A stretch of DNA of 61,871 nt from Lachnospiraceae bacterium (GTDB taxonomy: Bacteria; Bacillota; Clostridia; Lachnospirales; Lachnospiraceae). The stretch is taken from contig JAAVZL010000040.1 of NCBI GenBank assembly GCA_022791635.1, positions 1 to 61,871 on the forward strand, read 5' to 3'. Below, piece by piece: positions 7,107 to 15,892 of the stretch (position 1 is its first letter; the number at the start of each line of letters is the position of its first letter). The position numbers and the translations under genes are program-made. The notes beneath the pieces were generated by a model. It was not told the DNA's origin and did not search any database. It saw only the letters and a program-made list of their open reading frames with translations.

Positions 7107-8291
7107 ATGGACAGAATATCTGAACTTGAAAAAAGATATGTGTTGGAAGCGTTGGAAAATGAGTTTGCAACATCCAAAAATTCTGTTTTCAACAACAGGC
7201 TGGAATCGTCTTTTGCAGATAGATTTCATTCAAAGTATGCGATAGGACATTGTAATGGTACAGCGACTCTACACGTAGCTTTGATGGCTTGTGGAATAGG
7301 TCCAGGAGATGAGGTTATCGTACCTGCTTTAACAATGTCGTCCACTTCTATTCCTGTAGTGCTCTGTGGAGCGATCCCTGTCTTTGCGGACAGTGATATT
7401 GACACATTTGAAATCTCTGCTGAGAGCATTGAAAAGTGCATCACAGAGAAGACAAAGGCAATTATTACCGTGTCTCTATACGGTTTGGCTCCAGACTATG
7501 ACAAGATTCTTGCGCTTTGCAAGAAGTATAACCTAATACTTATCGAGGATAATGCTGAGTGCTTTCTCGGGGAGTATAAAGGAAAGCTTGTGGGCGGGTT
7601 TGGTAATTTTGCGAGCTTTAGTTTTCAAGCGAGTAAGCATTTAACCGCTGGAGAGGGAGGGATGCTAATTACGAATAATGAGGAGCTTGCTGATAAAGCG
7701 CGTAGACTGAATTGCCTCGGCTATGCTGGCGTGAGTGCAAAACAAGGAAAAATTACTCGCAATGATATTCAAGATCCAAATTATAGTCGTCATATTTCTT
7801 TTGGCTATAATTACCGTATGTCTGAACTGCAGGCTGCTTGTGCGTTAGGTCAGTTGGAGAGAATAGAAGAACTGGTACAGAGGAGAATTGATGTTGCTGC
7901 ATTATTTGACGAGGCGATTAGGAATCAGAATATAGTTAAGAAACAAGTAGAACCGGAAGGATATAAGAATTCTTATTGGACTTATTGTTTAGTTCTTGAT
8001 ACAGATAACCCTGATGTGGACTGGTATCGCTTCCGTGACATGTTCCAGAAGAATGGTGGCGACGGATACTATGCCGCATGGAAACTTTCTTACAATGAAC
8101 CTGCTTATCAGAACATTCTTCAGTCTATGGTTGGTGTTTGGCAGAAATACGATGAAACTTGTTGTCCGAACGCTGAGTATTTGCAGAAACGTATGATTCA
8201 GTTGAAGACAAATTATTGGAACTTTGATGAAGCAAGGAAACAGGCAGATATTCTTAAGAAGACAATGAAAGAGTATCAGGAAACAAAGTAG
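7107..8291 (+). CDS. DegT/DnrJ/EryC1/StrS-type sugar aminotransferase
   Basis: This 394-residue PLP enzyme of fold type I has the family blocks GTATLHVAL, GDEVIVPALT, IEDNAECF and the Schiff-base lysine in FQASKHLTAGEGG. It should aminate the C4 keto group made by the PseB-like dehydratase, using glutamate as donor. The start has a GGAGG ribosome binding site. It may be a PseC counterpart, but its active-site segment is closer to other DegT branches, so substrate identity is open. Confidence 0.9.
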   Translation: MDRISELEKRYVLEALENEFATSKNSVFNNRLESSFADRFHSKYAIGHCNGTATLHVALMACGIGPGDEVIVPALTMSSTSIPVVLCGAIPVFADSDIDTFEISAESIEKCITEKTKAIITVSLYGLAPDYDKILALCKKYNLILIEDNAECFLGEYKGKLVGGFGNFASFSFQASKHLTAGEGGMLITNNEELADKARRLNCLGYAGVSAKQGKITRNDIQDPNYSRHISFGYNYRMSELQAACALGQLERIEELVQRRIDVAALFDEAIRNQNIVKKQVEPEGYKNSYWTYCLVLDTDNPDVDWYRFRDMFQKNGGDGYYAAWKLSYNEPAYQNILQSMVGVWQKYDETCCPNAEYLQKRMIQLKTNYWNFDEARKQADILKKTMKEYQETK

Positions 8292-8309
8292 AACGAGGAG
8301 GGTAAAGAG

Positions 8310-9371
8310 ATGTTAGATTTCAACAAAAATATCAAAATTGGTAACCGTATGATTGGAGAGGATTATCCGACCTACATTATTGCGGAGATTGGCGGCAATT
8401 TTGATGGAAGTATAGATAAGGCGAAGAGATTGATCGATGCAGCAAAAGAAGCCGGAGCAGACTGTGCGAAGTTCCAGACATTTACTGCGGAAACTATCGT
8501 ATCGGAAGGTGGATTTTCTAAGATGGAACTCCATGGCGTACATGGTTCCTGGGGAAGGACCGTCTCTGAGGTATTCAAGGATGTCGAATTTCCGATGGAA
8601 TGGCATTATGAGATAGCGGATTACTGTAAAAGAGTAGGAATTGATTTTTCCACATCACCGTATTTCAAGGAAGCTGTTGATCTTTGTGCTGATATGAATC
8701 TTCCTTTTATCAAAATTGGTTCAGGAGAGATTACCTGGTTGGAAATGCTGGATTACATTGCTCGTAAGGGCCTGCCTATCATGCTTGGTACCGGTGATGC
8801 GACGATGTCTGAGATTGATGAGGCTGTACGCACAATTGAAAATGCTGGAAATAAAGATCTCGTTCTTATGCAGTGCATTACGAACTATCCTTCCAAGATT
8901 GATAGTGCTAATGTTAATGTACTTAAAACATATCAGAGTACTTTTGAATGTCTGACTGGTTATTCTGACCATTCTCCCGGGCATGTTGTTGCCTTCGCTT
9001 CTGTTGTCCTTGGAGGGTGTGTAATTGAGAAGCACTTTACTTTGAACAAGACAGATAAAGGACCGGATCATCCGCACTCTATGGAGCCCGATGAATTCAA
9101 GTTTATGGTCGATTCCATCCGTGAGGTTGAACGTGCAATGGGAAGCACTCGAAAAGAGGTGGTAGCCGAAGAAGAAGAGACTGTATTTGTACAGCGTCGC
9201 TGTCTGTATGCTAAGAAGGGCTTAAAGGCTGGCCAGGTTATTACAGAAGCTGATATTGATGTGCTTCGTCCTGCACTCGGAATTCCTCCGAAGTATAAGG
9301 AAATAATTGTTGGTAAAATTGTGAGCAAGGATATTGCAGCAAGAGATCCAATCTTTTGGGAGGATCTGTGA
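8310..9371 (+). CDS. NeuB/PseI-family nonulosonate synthase
   Basis: This 353-residue enzyme condenses phosphoenolpyruvate with a six-carbon amino sugar to form a nine-carbon keto acid. The TIM-barrel part shows AEIGGN, CAKFQTF, IKIGSGE, the TGYSDHSPG block and EKHFTLNK. The C-terminal antifreeze-like SAF domain (about residues 285-353) begins with QRRCLYAKK. Length and domain order match NeuB, PseI and SpsE. No homologue of the UDP-sugar hydrolase PseG or of PseH is recognisable nearby. Confidence 0.92.
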   Translation: MLDFNKNIKIGNRMIGEDYPTYIIAEIGGNFDGSIDKAKRLIDAAKEAGADCAKFQTFTAETIVSEGGFSKMELHGVHGSWGRTVSEVFKDVEFPMEWHYEIADYCKRVGIDFSTSPYFKEAVDLCADMNLPFIKIGSGEITWLEMLDYIARKGLPIMLGTGDATMSEIDEAVRTIENAGNKDLVLMQCITNYPSKIDSANVNVLKTYQSTFECLTGYSDHSPGHVVAFASVVLGGCVIEKHFTLNKTDKGPDHPHSMEPDEFKFMVDSIREVERAMGSTRKEVVAEEEETVFVQRRCLYAKKGLKAGQVITEADIDVLRPALGIPPKYKEIIVGKIVSKDIAARDPIFWEDL

Positions 9372-9393
9372 TAAACGTAAAGCAGTATGTTCC

Positions 9394-9425
9394 TACAACT
9401 CTACGAAAAATCTTGAAAAGTTGTA
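9394..9425 (+). promoter_or_regulatory. Stem-loop containing a copy of the recombination half-site
   Basis: A 7-bp stem TACAACT/AGTTGTA encloses a loop with ACGAAAAAT. The 13-bp string CTCTACGAAAAAT (9399-9411) is identical to the inner part of the inverted-repeat arm at 334-346. It may be a remnant half-site or a conserved RNA signal of the operon; chance is not excluded. Confidence 0.3.
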
Positions 9426-9462
9426 TCAGGGTACACAGAGATTATAATTGTGGGTGAAAAAG

Positions 9463-10071
9463 ATGATTACGGAAAGAGAAACTATCATGGCAATTGTGGA
9501 TAATGATTGCCTGTCAAAGTCAGACGTAGCAGTATTGCTGGAAGGAGACGGTTTTTTTCGATTTCAAAAAGCGGTAGAGTTATACCAGCATGGTGTAGTG
9601 AGAAAGATAGTTTTTAGTGGCAACATAGTGAACAAAGAATATGGGAGCTATCCGTTTGATGAAGTCAGGCCATTCATTCTTAAACAGGGTATTCCGGAAG
9701 AAGATTTAATACATGAAGACAAATCTATAAATACTCAGGAGCAAGCAGTTGAAGTTGTTAAAATTGCTATGAAGAATGGCTGGAAAAAGCTTGCACTGGT
9801 AGCCTCACACGAGCATCAATACAGAGCCTATCTTACATTTCTTAGAGTTGTTTTGGATACAGATAGCAGAATAATACTCTATAATGCCCCAGTGCGTAAT
9901 CTCAATTGGTTTATGGACAGTGGCTGGGGAACTCGATTTGATAGACTTTCTGCTGAATTTGAGCGTATAGAAAAGTATTCTGCTATAGGGCATCTTGCGA
10001 ATGCGAGAGAAGTCGTTGAATACCAAAAGTGGAAGGAATCCTTATTAGATGATGGAAAAAGTAACGCTTGA
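9463..10071 (+). CDS. DUF218/YdcF-like protein
   Basis: This is a 202-residue protein of the DUF218 (YdcF/ElyC/SanA) family. Visible blocks are DVAVLLEGDGFFRF near the start, VFSGN, EDKSINTQEQA and LVASHEHQYRA, which form the Rossmann-like core. Upstream TTG and GTG codons exist in frame, but the ATG at 9463 has GGGTG at the right distance. Family members are linked to envelope polysaccharide metabolism without a settled reaction. Its place directly behind the NeuB-like gene suggests a role in nonulosonate production or handling. Confidence 0.75.
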   Translation: MITERETIMAIVDNDCLSKSDVAVLLEGDGFFRFQKAVELYQHGVVRKIVFSGNIVNKEYGSYPFDEVRPFILKQGIPEEDLIHEDKSINTQEQAVEVVKIAMKNGWKKLALVASHEHQYRAYLTFLRVVLDTDSRIILYNAPVRNLNWFMDSGWGTRFDRLSAEFERIEKYSAIGHLANAREVVEYQKWKESLLDDGKSNA

Positions 10072-10660
10072 AAAAGCGAAGGTGATCATGGGAGATAATT
10101 TAATTGGATCTGATGAATTAAAAAGAGTAGGTTTGTTTGAGGTTAACTCTCATCCAGATATTCCCTATTCAGTCAATGCTCTAGAAGCAAAAAAGAATGA
10201 TTATTTTCTGATTCTCGGAGTAAGCAAATTTTCCAATGGAAAGACAGTTACAATTCGACATTTAAAAGAGATTTTTGGTATGGATCCGAACCAAAAAGAG
10301 CCTTGTTTTTATAATCAGGATTGGTATGACAAGGAATCTTTTATCGATGTACCGATGAAAAATGAATGGATTCTTATCAGAAAAACGGTATATGAAGACA
10401 GTAGAGCCGTACAGCCAATAGATTTAATGAAACAATATTCATTTCCCTCTGCAATCAGATGCACATATGCTTTTTTCTTAGTATGGCTGACCCTTGGAGT
10501 AAAGCTTTGGTATCATGATTTTGTGTGGTGCAGTGATACGGACCATAATGGGGACAGAATCTATGTTGGAAAGTATCATGATGTTGATGGAGTCAACAAG
10601 AACGGATTTAGTATTCATAGACATCTAGGGCTTAGAGAATGCTATGGATGTATAGATTAG
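10049..10660 (+). CDS. Unknown protein of the nonulosonate region
   Basis: This 203-residue protein starts inside the previous gene (23-nt overlap), so the two are likely translationally coupled. It is rich in aromatic residues. It has an N-terminal part with NDYFLILGVSKF and NEWILIRKTVY strands, and a C-terminal half with WYHDFVWCSDTDHNGDR and a terminal HRHLGLRECYGCID. The histidines, cysteines and aspartates of that half could form an active or metal site. No family is recognised. Because the locus lacks visible PseG and PseH counterparts, it is a candidate for a missing step. Confidence 0.7.
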   Translation: MMEKVTLEKAKVIMGDNLIGSDELKRVGLFEVNSHPDIPYSVNALEAKKNDYFLILGVSKFSNGKTVTIRHLKEIFGMDPNQKEPCFYNQDWYDKESFIDVPMKNEWILIRKTVYEDSRAVQPIDLMKQYSFPSAIRCTYAFFLVWLTLGVKLWYHDFVWCSDTDHNGDRIYVGKYHDVDGVNKNGFSIHRHLGLRECYGCID

Positions 10661-10681
10661 TATTATGAACGAGGAGTAGCA

Positions 10682-11968
10682 GTGAAAATACTAGAATTGG
10701 CGGCATACGCATATTATAAAGATCACAAGGGTTTTGAAAAGAATACAAGTGGCTTTGCTTATGCCGTTTCAGATATATGTGAGTCATTGGCTATATGTGG
10801 AAATGAAGTTTATCTCCTAACTCAATCTGGAATTACAAATGGATTTCAATGTAACAATACGGTAATTATAAAGAAAAGATGGATTGATATAATTCTTCAT
10901 TCGCGGCTAAGAGATTATGTTTACGGAATAATTGCAGCATACGAATTATCCGGTACTTTCGTGGAAAAGTTGAAGACGATTTATTACTACGTAAATCGGG
11001 GATATACAGAGAAAATAATAAGTTTGATAAACCCAGATGTTATTCAAATACAATCTATTGGGGATTACACAGTTCCGTTTATGATGGCGGCAAGTAACTC
11101 GGGGATTCCGTTTATTGTTTCGAACCATGGTTTAGCAACATTCTTATCTGAAGTTGAGCCTAAATTAAAAAAACTGGAGGGTTGTTTTTTTAAGGCAGCT
11201 GCAAAGAATCATACGATTGTCACAACAGTAAGCAGCGGGATTAAGAAAAGAATAGTAAATCATTACAACATAAAGGGCGATAATATTATTGTAGTTCCCA
11301 ATGGAGTTATGCCAGCTGCTAATGATATTGATGAGAAGAAAACAATCGAGTTGAGAAAAAAACTCAATATAAAATCTGCTGATTTTGTGTTTATATGTGT
11401 TGGTTCAATATCAAACAGGAAAAACCAGCTTCAGGTTGCCAGAGCTTTCCGCTTGCTTATTAATAAAATTGAAAATATTAAATTGCTTTTTGCAGGTGAC
11501 GGACCGCAATTTGATGAGTTGAATGATTATGTACAGAATCATGGTTTGGTGGATAAGGCTGTTCTTCTTGGAAATATTGAGCATAGTATGATGCCATATT
11601 ATTATAGCATTTCAAACTGTACAATTGTGGCCAGTGTGGATGAAGGCTTTGGTTTGCCGGTGATTGAAGGCTATTCTTATGGGATTCCTTCCGTTATCTA
11701 TAGTGACTTGGATGCCATAGAGGATGTTTCCTTTGCTGATTCGACAGTTATCGTAAATAAAAGAGATGATGAGTGTCTTGCTGAAGGGATGGAACGAAGC
11801 GTTATTTTTGATTGGAATGAAGAAGCTATAAAAAAACATGCATTGAAGTTTACGAATATTAAAATGGGAGAGAAATACCAAAATGCATTGATAATTGGAA
11901 TGAAACAGAAGTCATCAATGGTCTTTGATGATGTGAAGGCTTTGATGAAAGGGAAGGGGGTAAATTAA
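10682..11968 (+). CDS. Glycosyltransferase family 4
   Basis: This 428-residue GT-B enzyme starts at GTG after a GAGGAG site. The C-terminal GT4 domain shows VVPNGV, the phosphate-binding segment FVFICVGSISNRKNQ, FAGDGPQ and the EX7E-type motif in DEGFGLPVIEGYSYG. It transfers a sugar with retention of configuration, probably from a nucleotide donor, during repeat-unit synthesis. Donor and acceptor are unknown. Confidence 0.9.
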   Translation: MKILELAAYAYYKDHKGFEKNTSGFAYAVSDICESLAICGNEVYLLTQSGITNGFQCNNTVIIKKRWIDIILHSRLRDYVYGIIAAYELSGTFVEKLKTIYYYVNRGYTEKIISLINPDVIQIQSIGDYTVPFMMAASNSGIPFIVSNHGLATFLSEVEPKLKKLEGCFFKAAAKNHTIVTTVSSGIKKRIVNHYNIKGDNIIVVPNGVMPAANDIDEKKTIELRKKLNIKSADFVFICVGSISNRKNQLQVARAFRLLINKIENIKLLFAGDGPQFDELNDYVQNHGLVDKAVLLGNIEHSMMPYYYSISNCTIVASVDEGFGLPVIEGYSYGIPSVIYSDLDAIEDVSFADSTVIVNKRDDECLAEGMERSVIFDWNEEAIKKHALKFTNIKMGEKYQNALIIGMKQKSSMVFDDVKALMKGKGVN

Positions 11969-11969
11969 T

Positions 11970-13184
11970 ATGTTCGAATATATATTTGCTTTTTTTCCCA
12001 TGCTTTACGGATATTCCTTTAAAGGGATTGGTTTAGATCTGATAGTTATGATTTTTGCCACTCTTTTTCTTTTGAGGAATCAAAACTTCAGATTCAAAAT
12101 AGATAAGCAAAATAGGGATTTTCTTTTGCTTTTCTGCTATGTAATAATAAAAGACTCTTTCATTGTCATATTTGGACAATCAAACAGTAGTGAAAGCTTC
12201 CACAGGCTATTATCAAATGTTGCCTATATACTTTTGTTTTTAATCCTTCTTGGGAAGGATTTTAGTCAGAAAAAATTCTACAAAGGGCTTAAGATATCCG
12301 GAACTGTGTTTACGGCAGGATTGCTTTATCATTTAGTACTGATATACAGATTTGGCTTACCTGCGAAAGGGATATCGATTATTCCAGGTTATGAATTTGT
12401 AAATAATAACTGGCTTAATCGCCCGAGGTCATTTTTTAGCGAACCGGCAGCATTGGCTCAGGCAATGCTGCCACTCTTGTTCTATTCACTGCATAAGAAA
12501 GATTACAAATGGTCTTTGATTGCTACATTTACAATATTTATGTCAACATCTACAGCAGGGATACTTCTTGCAGGAGTGTTATGGGTTATAGAGTTTATCA
12601 TTGGGAAGGGTAAGAGAACACACAAACTCCTGGCAGTTATCGTATTTTTGATGTGCGGGGCACTTCTGTTGAGGACAGAGATAGCAACAGACTCTATTGC
12701 CGCGCTTCAAAATCGGCTTTCTGGTGGAGGCTCAACGTCTGTTCGAGTATTTCTTGGATTTGAAATTCTCAGCACTATGCAGCCTAATCAGTTTATCACT
12801 GGATTGCTATACAATAAAGCATATGATTATGCTGTTCAAAATATTGGTTTGTTTGAACAAACTTCTATTGCAAGGATGATTGTGGGGTACAGTGAGGGAG
12901 AATTTTTTGTAAACGCATTTGCGTCATTGTTGTTTCGCTACGGTGTAATAGGATTTATTCTTTATTTTAGAGTGTATAAAGGTAAAATCTTTAATAAGGG
13001 ATATGCGGGACGAGCATTGGCAATCATGACAATTGTAGAAACAATAGGAGATAGTATGCTTTTTAACGCATATTATTTTTTTATTATGCTTGTATTGAAT
13101 TATTTATGTCAGGAAGAGGAAAATGTCTATGAAAGTTATGCATATAGATTCAGGATTGGGCAATCAAATGCTGGCATATTGTGA
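11970..13184 (+). CDS. Wzy-like O-antigen/capsule polymerase
   Basis: This 404-residue integral membrane protein has about ten hydrophobic segments and a longer loop in the middle containing the sequence RPRSFFSEPAALAQ. That pattern, Arg-rich followed by Glu-Pro, is common in Wzy and O-antigen ligase-like proteins. It should polymerise flipped repeat units outside the membrane. Wzy proteins share little sequence, so the call rests on topology, loop motif and context with a flippase and priming transferase. Its 3' end overlaps the next gene by about 60 nt. Confidence 0.8.
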   Translation: MFEYIFAFFPMLYGYSFKGIGLDLIVMIFATLFLLRNQNFRFKIDKQNRDFLLLFCYVIIKDSFIVIFGQSNSSESFHRLLSNVAYILLFLILLGKDFSQKKFYKGLKISGTVFTAGLLYHLVLIYRFGLPAKGISIIPGYEFVNNNWLNRPRSFFSEPAALAQAMLPLLFYSLHKKDYKWSLIATFTIFMSTSTAGILLAGVLWVIEFIIGKGKRTHKLLAVIVFLMCGALLLRTEIATDSIAALQNRLSGGGSTSVRVFLGFEILSTMQPNQFITGLLYNKAYDYAVQNIGLFEQTSIARMIVGYSEGEFFVNAFASLLFRYGVIGFILYFRVYKGKIFNKGYAGRALAIMTIVETIGDSMLFNAYYFFIMLVLNYLCQEEENVYESYAYRFRIGQSNAGIL

Positions 13185-14145
13185 ATTGCTAGCATACAAG
13201 AAAGCAAATCCTGAAGATGATTTTTATATAGAGACAATGGTATATGATATTGAGCAAGCATGTCGAACAATCTCTCAGTGGAATGGATATGAGCTTGATA
13301 AAGTTTTTGGGATAAAAGAAAAAAATATAAAAGATTTGTTTGATGAGTTACAATGGCAAAGGATATTGAGTTCTGTTATTAGGTCGAAGTTCTGGGACGA
13401 TAACTGGAGGTATTCTGATGCAATATGCGGTGCATTAAATACTGAAGGGATTAATTTAAATAATATTTACTCAAGACCACATAAGCCGCCCAAAAAAGAA
13501 CTACTTGCATTTATGACTAAGACAAGAGCAGGCTATTTTATCAAAAGGAAACTATATACCCTGCTTAGTAATAAGGTTATTGACTCAAGAAATATGTACA
13601 TAAAAAGCTCAACCAATGATTACATCGGACCTACATTGCAGTTCTCCTATAAAAATAGAGGGATAGAGCTTTTAGATAGAGAAATCAGACAAGTGTTTTC
13701 TTTCCGAGATATTGAAGATGAATATAATAAAAATATGAGCAAGATGATAAATTATTCAGATAGCGTTGCAATACACGCCAGAAGAGGAGATATGTTATCT
13801 GCAAATGGTCATTATTATAAATTTGGCTATTTTAAGAGGGCGGTGAAGTTCATTCAATCTAGAGTTCCGAATCCGACATTTTTTTTCTTTTGCGATCCGG
13901 GTAATATAGAATGGGTTAAACGAAATTTGAGTGTTTTTGGACTGAAGAGCGAAGAGGATAATATTCAATATGTGAATGGAAATACAAGTGATAACAGCTT
14001 TCGGGATATGCAATTGATGACACAATGTAAGCATGCGGTAATTACAAATTCGTCGTTTGGATTCTGGGGGGCTTACCTAATAGATAATAAAAATAAAATC
14101 ACATGTTCACCTGATATTAGAATCAATACAACACATAATTTCTAA
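13123..14145 (+). CDS. GT11-like fucosyltransferase (alpha-1,2 type)
   Basis: This 340-residue protein has GT11 motifs: an N-terminal SGLGNQMLAY block, HARRGD (about residues 217-222) for GDP-sugar binding and NSSFGFWGAYL near the end. GT11 enzymes move fucose from GDP-fucose, usually to galactose. No GDP-fucose synthesis genes are in the window. The frame overlaps the polymerase gene; a second ATG at 13129 fits equally well as start. Confidence 0.87.
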   Translation: MSMKVMHIDSGLGNQMLAYCELLAYKKANPEDDFYIETMVYDIEQACRTISQWNGYELDKVFGIKEKNIKDLFDELQWQRILSSVIRSKFWDDNWRYSDAICGALNTEGINLNNIYSRPHKPPKKELLAFMTKTRAGYFIKRKLYTLLSNKVIDSRNMYIKSSTNDYIGPTLQFSYKNRGIELLDREIRQVFSFRDIEDEYNKNMSKMINYSDSVAIHARRGDMLSANGHYYKFGYFKRAVKFIQSRVPNPTFFFFCDPGNIEWVKRNLSVFGLKSEEDNIQYVNGNTSDNSFRDMQLMTQCKHAVITNSSFGFWGAYLIDNKNKITCSPDIRINTTHNF

Positions 14146-14205
14146 TCAAGTAATATAATGTGTGATAAATGATTTTATTAAAAATGTGTTGAGAGGAATC
14201 GTTAT

Positions 14206-14787
14206 ATGTTTTATCAGATACGGACTGTACTAAATGAAATATATAATAGATGGCAACTTAATAGAGGTAATGTTCAATTTGGAAAGATTTTAATATGTGG
14301 TCGTATAACAATCATAAACAGTGGTGGAAAAATTGAGATCGGAGATGGCTGTATGATTAATTCTGGGAAGGGTCATAATCCGATAGGTGGAGATACTGTT
14401 TGCAGGCTTGTTTCGTATGGTGGAATTATTAAATTAGGAAATAGAGTTGGGATATCGAACTCGACAGTTGTTTCGAGAAACAGCGTGATTATTGAAGATG
14501 ATGTATTTATTGGCGGCTCTTGTAAGATATATGATAATGATTTTCATTCTATCAATATGGAAAAGAGAGTATACCTTTCAAACGAGATACCATGCAAGCC
14601 TGTACACATAAAGAAAGGTGCATTTATCGGTGCACATACTATGATTCTTAAAGGGGTAACTATCGGGGCGGGATCTGTAGTTGGTGCTGGTTCAGTTGTG
14701 ACTAGAGATATACCGGATGGAGAGATTTGGGCTGGAAATCCAGTACGGTTTGTAAAATCAATAAAGGAATATCAGGAGAAAGGGTAA
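14206..14787 (+). CDS. LbH acyltransferase (maltose O-acetyltransferase-like)
   Basis: This 193-residue hexapeptide protein has GNRVGISNSTVVSRNSV, DNDFHS, and the closing block KKGAFIGAHTMILKGVTIG with WAGNPVRFVK. It probably O-acetylates a sugar hydroxyl. A GAGAGG site precedes it after a 60-nt AT-rich gap. The next gene starts in its stop codon (TAATG) and encodes a second LbH protein. Confidence 0.9.
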   Translation: MFYQIRTVLNEIYNRWQLNRGNVQFGKILICGRITIINSGGKIEIGDGCMINSGKGHNPIGGDTVCRLVSYGGIIKLGNRVGISNSTVVSRNSVIIEDDVFIGGSCKIYDNDFHSINMEKRVYLSNEIPCKPVHIKKGAFIGAHTMILKGVTIGAGSVVGAGSVVTRDIPDGEIWAGNPVRFVKSIKEYQEKG

Positions 14788-15446
14788 TGTCAATTAAATC
14801 AAAGCTACATAAGCTAAGATTGATATCATTTTATAAAACAGTATGGATGAATGTTCATTATTTTGGGATAGAGGGGGTATTTACCCCCCATTTTATTATT
14901 TCAAAAAACGTTATCATAAGAGATATTCGAGGGACGGTAACAATCGACAAGGACAGCAAAGCTTGGCTTGGTTTTGGTGATGTTGGTTTTATTGATCAGA
15001 AATATGAGCGTATGATATGGGATGTAACTGGAAACGTTGTTTTCAAAGGAAATGCATCATTTTGCCCAGGATGTAAAGTTGTATGCATGAGTAATGGAAG
15101 GATAGAATTTGGTAAAGAATTTTCTTGTAATGCAAGGACTAAGATTGTGTGCAATAAAAATATCACGTTTGGTGACAATTGTATGATTTCATGGGATTGT
15201 ACATTTTTGGATACTGATTTTCATAAAATAGTGGATTCCGAAGGACAACAAAGGAATATTGATGAATCCATTCAGATAGGAGATCATGTGTGGATTTGTT
15301 CGGAAGTGCTTGTACTTAAGGGAAGTAAGATACCAAGTGAATCCGTTATTAGTGTTAGGAGCGTTGTCTCCAAGGAATTGAGAGAAGAGTATTGTATTTA
15401 TCATAATAATAATATTTGTAGAGAGAATTCCTATTGGGAGAAATAA
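14787..15446 (+). CDS. Second LbH-type acyltransferase
   Basis: This 219-residue protein uses an ATG overlapping the previous stop by one base. The beta-helix repeats are visible in the second half (NKNITFGDNCMISWDCTFLD, DTDFHKI, IGDHVWICSEVLVLKGSKIP). It is a diverged member with WI in place of the usual WIG block, and it lacks the usual AGNPA segment. It may act as an acyltransferase together with the gene before it. Confidence 0.82.
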   Translation: MSIKSKLHKLRLISFYKTVWMNVHYFGIEGVFTPHFIISKNVIIRDIRGTVTIDKDSKAWLGFGDVGFIDQKYERMIWDVTGNVVFKGNASFCPGCKVVCMSNGRIEFGKEFSCNARTKIVCNKNITFGDNCMISWDCTFLDTDFHKIVDSEGQQRNIDESIQIGDHVWICSEVLVLKGSKIPSESVISVRSVVSKELREEYCIYHNNNICRENSYWEK

Positions 15447-15475
15447 ATAATTTTAAATAGAAAGAGGGGGTAACA

Positions 15476-15892
15476 GTGAGTTTAAGGGAGATGTGCCCAA
15501 TTCTTAAGTTCAGAGATCTTGGCGACGAGAGAGGAAAGCTTGTAGTTATAGAGGGTGCGCAGGTAATTCCTTTTGCAATTCAGCGGGTGTTCTATATATA
15601 TGATTCCGATTCTACAGTAATACGAGGACAGCATGCTAATAGGGAATCCGAGTTTGTTCTTATCAATGTTGCGGGACAGAGCAAAGTAAGGGTTACTGAT
15701 GGAAAAGAGGAATTCATCGTAGAATTAAATAAGCCAATGATGGGAGTTTATATCCCTAAAATGATTTGGAAAGATATGTATGATTTTTCGCCGGAGTCTG
15801 TCCTTCTTGTTCTGGCCAGTACCCATTATGACGACAAAGAATACATCCGTGATTATGACGAATATTTGGAAGAAATGGGTATCAGAAAATGA
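15476..15892 (+). CDS. FdtA/WxcM-like cupin, sugar 3,4-ketoisomerase
   Basis: This 138-residue single-cupin protein starts at GTG after GAGGGGG. The family block FRDLGDERGKLVVIE, the motif IRGQHANRESEF (most relatives have HAH) and VYIPKMIWKDMYDFS identify it. FdtA enzymes convert dTDP-4-keto-6-deoxyglucose to the 3-keto isomer on the way to 3-amino-3,6-dideoxyhexoses. The rmlA and rmlB genes that would supply the substrate are not in the window. The changed HAN motif leaves room for a different role. Confidence 0.8.
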   Translation: MSLREMCPILKFRDLGDERGKLVVIEGAQVIPFAIQRVFYIYDSDSTVIRGQHANRESEFVLINVAGQSKVRVTDGKEEFIVELNKPMMGVYIPKMIWKDMYDFSPESVLLVLASTHYDDKEYIRDYDEYLEEMGIRK

